From: Chrysoperla carnea
Taxonomy: Eukaryota > Arthropoda > Insecta > Neuroptera > Chrysopidae
Length of the DNA stretch: 64,000 bases
NCBI RefSeq assembly: GCF_905475395.1
Contig: NC_058342.1
Location: 25,330,640 to 25,394,639 of the forward strand
Direction of reading: 5' to 3'
Shown here piece after piece: positions 56,896 through 64,000 of this stretch. The notes under the pieces are model-generated. The model saw only the letters and a list, made by a program, of their open reading frames with translations. It was not told the DNA's origin and did not search any database. Each line of letters opens with the position of its first letter. Position 1 is the first letter of the stretch. The position numbers and the translations under genes were made by a program.

Positions 56896-58102
56896 ATATT
56901 TTTCGATTTAGATCCGAAAAGAGGAGGCGAATTTTTGTTAATTGAATAACTTGAACACAAAAAATGTTTACTACCAAAGTTATTTGAAATTAAATTTCTT
57001 ACAGTTTTGGTTCTTTAGATGAATCCATAAAAAAATTTCTAATATCAAATCTAGTATGCACTGCTTGCATATATGAGACATGCCTGCGATCTAGCATATT
57101 TGTCTAGTGTGAAACAAACTTGTTTACTCTCATCAACCGATTTAAACCATATTACCTCCATATACAAACTTCGTAGTATCAATAGGGGCGTTCCACGTTA
57201 ATTGGTCATACAATGAATGATTTTTTCCTTCAAGTGTTTACTTTCGACTGCCATAATGTACAGAATTAAGATGTAACCTCACGATAAAGTTTGACGCTGG
57301 CTTTGAACGTCAAATTACGGTTCTACCTAGCTGAAAAAATAGAGTTATGTCAAGCGTCAAGGTCGAATTGTAAAAATGAGCGGCAAAAAATTTATAAATA
57401 TATCGAAAATCGATATCCCGAGATATACAAACTAAAAATAATTACCTAACCTTGTTTTTAATAAAACATATGGAAATAAATAAACAACTGTATCCACAAT
57501 GACTGCTGAATAGGATTATCAATTGTAGGTTTTTCAATGCCGAAAAATTAAAATTGTATGCGATATTTTAAATTGTTTTAAATTCGATAGTTAAATATAT
57601 ATTTATTTAAGGTAGTTCAGTTTTAAAATTGTGATTTTTAACACAGAACCTTTTGGAAGAATTCACAATAACGTTAATTGTACAAAAATTAATCGGTGAT
57701 GGAGCTTCAAAAAAGTCAGTCAGTATTCAACCTACGACTCTTTCCGAAAAGAAAACATAAAAATACTTTGGTTTTTGACGCTTTCACGATATTTTTAGAG
57801 AATTTTAATACAATACAGCTCAAGTTTAGCTTTTTGTGATGTGCTACTAAGTTTTTTTTCCAGATGGCAACATGGCCTAAACTTATCACATGAACTAATT
57901 TGACGCTCAAACTCAGCATCAAGCGTTAGCATGAAAATACACGTATAATTTATGTAGATATTTTTTATTCTCTAAATTTTCAAAATAAATGAATCTCATT
58001 TTATTAAAAGTTAAAAAAATATTATATATATATATATAACGACGGGGAAATATGATTTCAGTGTTGGACTTGATGCTTTTTTATTAATAGTATGAGAATG
58101 TT

Positions 58103-58377
58103 AGAATGAGAAGGCGTAACCAATTTCGTTCGCGGTATGCCTGGGGTAACGGGTTCGATTCTCGCCGTCACAACAAAAATTAATTTAATTAATAGTTGTG
58201 AAGGGCTGGTGACCTGGTGTTGTGCATGGCATAAGCATGCAGGAGGTGCATTCAGCATCTGAAAATAATTGAGGTGCTGATCAGCGGAAAAGGTGGTAAA
58301 TCACATATATGGTAATACAATGGGCTCTATAGCCTAAGCGTGTCCTTCGTGGACAGCCAATATAACCTAACCTAACC
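58103..58377 (+). mobile_element. SINE-1 copy, 5'-truncated, with perfect target duplication
   Basis: Same family as 15651-15932 in the plus orientation; the A box is missing but the B box (GGTTCGATTC) and the whole body are present, ending with three CCTAA units. TATGAGAATGTT is repeated exactly at 58091-58102 and 58378-58389. The 5' truncation fits LINE-type target-primed insertion. Confidence 0.9.
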
Positions 58378-58849
58378 TATGAGAATGTTTAACACAACTT
58401 TAGTGTAACTTGTATATAGACGATGTGTGGCGGTCTTATAATATTTTTTCAACGTACGTTTATGCATTGTTACTAATTTAGAATAAATATTAGTTTAAAA
58501 ATTATTAAATCGAACCAAATTATACAGTAATAAAATCTGAGGACAGTAAACTAATAATACTTATCCTAATTAGCACTTAATCGACGTTTGCATAATATTT
58601 ATGAAGTGTAACAATTAATGTTCCTGTAATTCTCAAACTGTTTTTTTAATTGCAATACATTCAAATTTATTTAGCCGAATTTTGTTTCAATGAGTGTATC
58701 CTACCAATGCGTTCAAACATAAAGTACGTTTTTCAGAACAAAACGTTTCAAGGATATAAGAGCGCCAGGGTAATTTTGGATGAAAGACTTGATTTTTTTA
58801 TTATATGAAGTTGGACTAAGTCTAAATCAATTCTGAAAATTGTATTTAT

Positions 58850-59174
58850 TTAAGGTAGTACTATCGGTAATAGACTTTGTATTCAGAATTTAATGAAACT
58901 TGGCATAGCCGTCCATTATTATATCATAATTAACCAGTTAAATTTTTAGGGGCCTTCAGAGAACTGAAAAAAAGACATTTTAAAGATATTTTAACATTGA
59001 TCCTTATGAGAAATCACAGATTTTATTTTATTTCACAAAACTGGACGTTCAGATTTTCAGTTCTCTGAAGGCCTCTAAAAATTTAACTGGTTAATTATGA
59101 TATAATAATGGACAACTATGCTAAGTTTCATTAAATACTGAATGCAAAATCTATTACCGATAGTACTACCTTAA
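58850..59174. mobile_element. Foldback MITE with TTAA ends
   Basis: Arms of about 120 bp starting TTAAGGTAGTACTATCGG are mirrored at the right end (CCGATAGTACTACCTTAA). TTAA at both ends is the duplication used by piggyBac-like elements. The spacer is about 80 bp. Confidence 0.78.
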
Positions 59175-59323
59175 AGAAATAAATGAAAAAAGCAGTAGAT
59201 GGATGATATGTTTTCATAGATTTCTCTAAAACTAATCGGTGGAAATTAAAAAAAAAAAAATCATTTAAATTAAAGGTAAAACCTTAATAAATTATTGAAA
59301 ACAAAAAAACCCGTTGAGCCTGA

Positions 59324-59522
59324 CTAATTAAGGATGTATGAGCACGGTAGTAGGAACACAAATTTAAATAAATATATTTTTTCAATTTTGGTGGTGAATT
59401 ATGTTATAACTTGACAATATAAGACGAAAAGTAAGAATAAATTTTGGAATAATTTTCAAAATATTAAAAATTGAAAATTTTGTTTAATTATTTAGCTTTC
59501 GACGTTTCAAAAATCAAGGCAG
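59324..59522 (-). mobile_element. Half copy of the TTAA MITE
   Basis: Starts TTAAGGATGTATGAGCACGG and breaks off after the AATCAAGGCAGA block; the following 280 bp are not MITE sequence, and the complete copy begins at 59806. Together they form a composite with inverted outer ends. Confidence 0.6.
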
Positions 59523-59805
59523 ACTTTTTGCAAGAAAAAGACCGTCTCTTTGAGCTTCCCCATTTAGCAAATAGCCCCCATCCAAAAAACATAAAAATGT
59601 CAATTTATATTGATTATATAGATCATAATTATAATTTTTCTAATTACTTTCTTTTAAAATCAGGTGAAAAAAAGTTTTTAATTAGTATATTTAATGACTA
59701 TCGACCTTGAGACAGCCACCCAGTGTCCCTAAACAATGGTCTCTCAAACAAAATGATATTTTTGTTAAAAACCATCATAAACCATTTTTAAATTTCTTTA
59801 AGGTA
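59523..59805 (+). other. Non-MITE insert with short open frame
   Basis: Between two inverted MITE halves. A frame continuing from the MITE arm gives about 60 codons (including LQEKDRLFELPHLANSPHPK and DYIDHNYNFSNYFLL) to a TGA at 59708-59710. It is less AT-rich than its flanks and could be a captured gene fragment. I do not recognise it. Confidence 0.35.
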
Positions 59806-60146
59806 GTACGACCGCCAACTGCCAAGGTAAGTTTAGACTTGTGGTTGAAATTATTTGTACCTTATTTTCAACTTTAATGACGAATTTTGTTATAACTTCA
59901 TGAATGTAGACGAAAAATAACAATAAAATTTTCCATATCTGCCTTGGTTTTTCGTAATATCGAAAGCTAAATAATTAAAAAAAAAATTTGCACTTTTCGA
60001 TATTTTGAAAATTAATCCAGACATCGAAATATTTTATTCTTACTTTTCGTCTTATATTGTCAAGTTATAACATAATTCAACATCAAAATTGAAAATTTAT
60101 ACCTATTTTTTAAATTTGTGTCCTCACTACCATGCTCATACATCCT
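59806..60146 (+). mobile_element. TTAA-flanked MITE
   Basis: Starts TTAAGGTAGTACGACCGCC and ends GTGCTCA-TACATCCTTAA, i.e. inverted TTAAGG-GTAyGAGC termini. An inverted near-copy is at 21246-21518 and a half copy at 59324-59522. Confidence 0.7.
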
Positions 60147-61175
60147 TAATTAGTCGGGCACAACGAGTTTTTTTTGTTTTAAATCAAAATTGTATATCAG
60201 AGTATTGTTGTAAGACGAGTTGGTTGGGTTGAGTTTGTCGACTATGGAAAAGTTGGTTGGGTTCTGAAGTTTTTAGTCCTTGTGTTCAAAAATGAAACAC
60301 TATTATAGAAATTTTTCAGTCTATTTTTCCGGGTCATTTTTGCTTCAAGTTTGACAACAAGTTTTTAGGAAAAGGGCCCCATACGATGAAAGAGGAAAAA
60401 AGGAATAGTAGAAAAAGAAATTTGTACGTATGTCCCCCGGTACGAAAACACAAAAAAGTCCACCGTTCTCACCAGTATAAATCCGGATTCCAGTGTTTGT
60501 GACTGCCCAAAATTTAACTCTAGTTCCACGCCTGTTCTCAGGTAAATTAATGGTAAAATAGGTCTAATTTTAAAATAAAAAGAAATTTTCGCGATTTCCT
60601 ATATTTTTACTTGTACCTTCAATTCATACTTTTCCCATTTTCTATAAAGCAACTTATCTCCCTTTTTGCCATCGGCTGTCGACGTCCTTGTATATGGTAT
60701 TTAAACAATTAATTCTGTTAGTTAGTTTATCGTTAAAAAACCTTACATTTTTTTGGATCTCTCTAAACTAAATCCCCCTGCGACCAATTATTGACGTATT
60801 GATTATAATCATGTGGTATAATATTGACTTATTGATTTTCCGTTATTTGTTTGTTAACAATGTGTTAATCGATATATCGTCGATACAAGATCAAAATTCA
60901 TCATTTTTAGTATTTAGTCTGATTTTAGAAACTGTAACATCTTACAAAAAAAAAAAAATTTGTCAAATAACGTCACCTTTTTTAAGAGAATAAAATTTTA
61001 GTGTTTAAAATTTTGTGGATTAATTTTTGAAAATTATTTGGGTAAAAATGATAATTTTCTGTGATTCAAAAGTTTTTGACTGTAAATGAAAATTTGGGCA
61101 CAGTCGAAACGTTTTTTTTTTAAAAAACATTTGTTTTAAATAATTTTAATTCGGTTTTATTTTTTTGTTATAGAA

Positions 61176-61300
61176 ATGAAGCGAATTTTACATATTTTGG
61201 GTTTTGTTTTAATTTGTATGTGTTTTGAAAATATTTTTGGGGATAATTCAACTGAGGAAAATACAGAAAAATCATTAATTGTGCATCCATTACAATTAAG
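61176..61300 (+). CDS. Signal-peptide exon of a secreted or membrane protein
   Basis: A strong acceptor (ttttttgttatag, ending 61173) is followed at once by ATG. The 41 codons start MKRILHILGFVLICMCF, a clear signal peptide (KR n-region, about 14 hydrophobic residues) with likely cleavage near FG/DN, then a polar segment DNSTEENTEKSLIVHPLQL with an N-glycosylation sequon (NST). It ends with two bases of a codon before the donor GTATGA. I do not recognise the family. Confidence 0.72.
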
Positions 61301-62059
61301 GTATGATAAAATAATATAAAACAGTGATAATGACAGTGACAAACAGAGTTAATGGTTTAAGTACCATGTTAAGATGTTTATGAGTGTTTTTTAACTTTAA
61401 AGTTTAAAACAAAAGTTGTTTGTTTTTTATCTTTCAATATTTTTATGCCTCTTTTTATATCCGGTGTTATAAATTTAGTCTAAAGTTTGAAACAGCTAAA
61501 AATATTAACCGAAGTAAATGTAAATAAAAATGATAATCAAGTGGCGCGCTGATATTTTTATATTTCTATTCTGAAGTCCAAAAGTCGCTTTGAGTTCGTG
61601 CAGAGCTGTCTTAAGATATTCAGCGCCCATCGGTCAATGACTTTATTGCGCCCTTTCTCATACAGAAAACGACACAAAAAAACAAAAAAAAAACTATTGC
61701 AAAACTTTTTTTATGTCAACAACTGTTGTCCCAAAAAGGTTAGCACCCTTGGGCTGCGAACTACGCTGAATTCCTGTCTAGCAAAATTGATTTGTTAGTT
61801 TTGTTACAAATAGCTGTCTTTTAAATCATAAAGAGATGTTTTTTCTATAATTAATATTTCTAAACTGCAGACTAAACTAATAATACCCTTATTTAAATTT
61901 GATATAAAAAGCTGGGCCCCGCTTGCCTTATTCGTAAGGTTATACTTAGTTTCTGTTCTAGCAAAATCGGTTCGTTAGTTTTAAAATGTGTTTCCCATTT
62001 TGAGGAAGTAATAAATGACGACGTTTAATTTCAATATGAATGTTTATTGATATAATATA

Positions 62060-62440
62060 TACAAATAGCTCGATCCGGGCTTAATTCCGCTCCCATAGTT
62101 ACCGTAACCCGTGGATACTCTGTTACCCGTGGCTAAAAACAACAAACAACAAATTCCGTAGAAAAGTTGTGAAAAAAATCAAAAGTTCTTAAATTAATAT
62201 TAGGAGAACATGTTTTAAAAATAGTAATTATGCCTAAAGTATTAGGAGAGCATCTGTAAAAACTAACATGTTTGCCTGATAAACTTAAATTTATGATATT
62301 TTTTCGTTCAACTTATTTGTCTAACGTGTTTTTTCCTAAGCGGTACATTTTTAGACCGTGAGTATATTTTTCGTCAAACCTAGACATAATAAGCTTGAAA
62401 ATGAGGGGTGAATCATGAATTTTGATAAAGGAATAAAGCA
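62060..62440 (-). repeat. Dispersed repeat C, longest copy
   Basis: Carries the 13105-13305 sequence inverted and then extends with AAGCGGTACATTTTTAG and ATAAGCTTGAAAATGAGG, which also occur inverted at 37040-37110. Lies in the first intron of the secreted-protein gene. Confidence 0.65.
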
Positions 62441-62452
62441 AAGGAATAAGGA

Positions 62453-62529
62453 GTAACCAGATCCGTCCGCGGTATGCTTAGGGTAGCGGGTTCGATCCCC
62501 ACCGTCGCAACCAAATCAATTTAATTAAT
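62453..62529 (+). mobile_element. SINE-1 head fragment
   Basis: Only the tRNA-like part from the anticodon side to the B box (GGGTTCGATCCCCACCGTCGC) and the AATTTAATTAAT start of the body are left. It lies in the first intron of the secreted-protein gene and abuts an A-family repeat. Confidence 0.7.
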
Positions 62530-62556
62530 CGACAATAAAGTTTTGTCCTAATTTTC

Positions 62557-63052
62557 ACCCTCGCGGGTTCACTTTATAATAAAAGTTGTTTATTTTTTTA
62601 TAAGGAACATTTTTTATACTTAAACTTTTGTTCTATCTCTAACGGTTTACAAGATTGATCCATGTTGCTTATTTACGAACTCAACCTCACTCTTTTTGTC
62701 CTAAGTACGCTATAAAAAATTTCAGCTTGATATCTCTTTTAGTTTTTGATTTATCATATCCACAGATGGACGGGTGGGTAGACAGAAACACAACCGGAAA
62801 TGAACTCTTTAGGTGATTTTATGAACACCTATACCAAAATTTTGGTCTTCCTTTGTGGAAGAACAAATTTACCATTAGATGTGGTAAACGTACTGTCTCA
62901 ACAGATCTGGTAACGTAGAAGCGTGGTGTCTATCAAGGCGACAGCCTTAGCCCGCTTTTATTCTGCATCTCCCTTATGTCCTGTTAAGCGTTACAAACTT
63001 GAGACTAAAATTAGTATACCTTGATATATATTACATATATACAGGTTATAAA
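62557..63052 (+). repeat. A-family repeat interrupted by a reverse transcriptase fragment
   Basis: Blocks TTCACCCTCGCGGGTTCAC, AACTTTTGTTCTATCTCTAA and TTAGGTGATTTTATGAACAC lead to the insertion at 62844, then AAGCGTTACAAACTTGAGAC and the inverted end. Lies in the first intron of the secreted-protein gene. Confidence 0.7.
62844..62983 (+). mobile_element. Reverse transcriptase fragment inserted in an A-family repeat
   Basis: 62922-62978 reads RGVYQGDSLSPLLFCISLM, a non-LTR reverse transcriptase block, with an in-frame stop just upstream. It replaces about 20 bp of the surrounding A-family repeat, which resumes on both sides. Confidence 0.7.
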
Positions 63053-63347
63053 AATATTAGCATGTTCTTTCCTGTACCCTTCTTATGTAATATACAAAAA
63101 TCAGTAATTTTACATAATTCTTTTCTCATAGGCAACTTGCTGTGCATAGATGTAACAACATAGAATGACTTTCACGTATCTTAATGTGTAAACAATTTTA
63201 TAACAATTAATCGCGTTAATCGCGAATCGGGAATATCTTTCAAAAACGAAACATTTTTTCAAAACTAAAAATACTGCTGTTGGGTTCAAGATGATAAAAA
63301 TATTATCGAATAATTTATGAAAATTCAGACAGTTTTTTGTGTTAAAG

Positions 63348-63534
63348 GAATGGCCGGGCTATGGAAAATGATCATGGATATGAATATGACCATGGACATA
63401 GCGATCATGATGCCCAAGAAGAAATGAAAATGATGACAGAGGAGAAAGAAAGTCGAAAAACTGAGAATTGGGGCAGTCAATATTATGATTTTTTGATAAA
63501 TGAAGGATCTTATAAGTTTTGGGCGGTTTTCCAG
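63348..63534 (+). CDS. Second coding exon of the secreted/membrane protein (continues past window)
   Basis: Acceptor ttttttgtgttaaag; its first base completes the split Arg of the previous exon and the frame then stays open for 62 codons to CAG before the donor GTATAT (phase 0). The peptide has an acidic, His-rich stretch (NDHGYEYDHGHSDHD, possibly metal-binding), a charged coiled segment (EEMKMMTEEKESRK) and ends YYDFLINEGSYKFWAVFQ, whose hydrophobic end suggests a membrane helix in the next exon. Remaining exons lie beyond 64000. Function unknown. Confidence 0.7.
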
Positions 63535-63654
63535 GTATATGTTTTATACTTTTAACTTCTTGCTCCAAATTCCTAAAATCCAAGCTCTAATACGTACCCC
63601 TTCTTCTAAATCGAAATCAAAAGAAAAAACTCATTTCTTTATTATTTACAAGTT

Positions 63655-63800
63655 ATCTATCCGCTTCGCTGGATTTTTTCAACTTTAAAAACAAAGACTA
63701 CTGCGTTTCATAGTCTTCAATTCCCTTGTCCTGACTTACCTCTCTTTTTGTTCATAATTTCATAGATTTTAATTTTTTTGTGCGGAATCCTATTTTTTTG
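63655..63800 (-). mobile_element. Helitron 3'-end remnant
   Basis: The minus strand has the ATCCAGCGAAGCGGAT stem-loop of the same Helitron group, but the CTAG terminus is lost. It lies in the intron after the second exon of the secreted-protein gene. Confidence 0.45.
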
Positions 63801-64000
63801 AAATGTCACTCGCCGATAATGTAGCTTTATACAGGTGAAATAATTTTTAAAATCGGTCAAGTAGTTTTTGAGTTTATCCATTTTGGACATCTTGAGCTAC
63901 ATTATAGCAATTTTCGTAGGATTATCCAATTGTTTTGAAAGTAAAATATAGCTCATGTTACTCACTGATAATACGTAGCTATATATTAGTGAAATAATTT

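Larger units (their letters stand above)
55849..61173. other. Intergenic before the secreted-protein gene
   Basis: Contains repeat D, SINE-1 (58103), the 58850 foldback, the MITE composite (59324-60146) and the second copy of the GAGTTGGTTGGGTTGAG repeat. An upstream untranslated exon of the plus-strand gene is implied by the acceptor at 61173 but not located. Confidence 0.55.

Noticed and set aside
63359-63583. 74-aa minus-strand frame rich in His
   Set aside because: Antisense shadow of the second exon of the plus-strand secreted-protein gene, whose splice phase matches exon 1.

Overview
The window looks like an AT-rich insect nuclear genome: spliced genes with GT/AG introns of up to about 10.8 kb, animal gene families (ChaC, BTBD7, F-box) and a dense, mostly decayed load of Helitrons, hAT, LINE 3' ends, tRNA-derived SINEs and foldback MITEs. 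I see no bacterial operons, CRISPR, rRNA or intact tRNA gene. I cannot name the order of insect with confidence.

Four coding genes can be supported. (1) A ChaC-type gamma-glutamylcyclotransferase, minus strand, three exons between 25051 and 4337 (266 aa), all joined in phase 0, with introns of 10.8 and 9.1 kb. (2) A single-exon F-box/leucine-rich-like gene, minus strand, 29831-28176 (551 aa). (3) A BTBD7 orthologue (two BTB domains plus BACK), minus strand, five coding exons 50358-44366 (910 aa), with splice phases that close exactly. (4) The first two coding exons of a secreted or membrane protein on the plus strand (61176-61300 and 63348-63534) that runs off the right edge. There is also a degenerate C2H2 zinc-finger pseudogene at 55525-55848.

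Layout: 1-4336 lies downstream of ChaC; 4337-25051 is ChaC, its introns full of repeats; 25052-28175 is intergenic with a candidate stress-response promoter for ChaC, a SINE and a Helitron; 28176-29831 is the F-box gene, whose upstream side is taken by a hAT element with a perfect 8-bp target duplication and a Helitron nested inside it; 31047-44365 is intergenic and repeat rich; 44366-50491 is BTBD7; 50492-61173 is intergenic; 61174-64000 is the start of the secreted-protein gene.

Most interesting signals: (a) a non-autonomous Helitron in ChaC intron 1 (16250-16958) carrying three arrays of perfectly phased GAA/TTC pentamers (8, 8 and 5), that is heat-shock elements, plus five copies of a CTCF-like AGATGGCGC motif; (b) an exact ATF4/C-EBP composite element, TGATGCAAT, 108 bp upstream of the ChaC start, next to a CACGTG E-box, which fits the known stress control of CHAC1; (c) a tRNA-derived SINE family and an RNase H-bearing LINE sharing a 3' end and a (CCTAA)n tail, which is the complement of the insect telomere unit TTAGG; (d) the hAT/Helitron nest directly upstream of the F-box gene. 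Splice sites, domain matches and repeat boundaries were read by eye; no database search was run.
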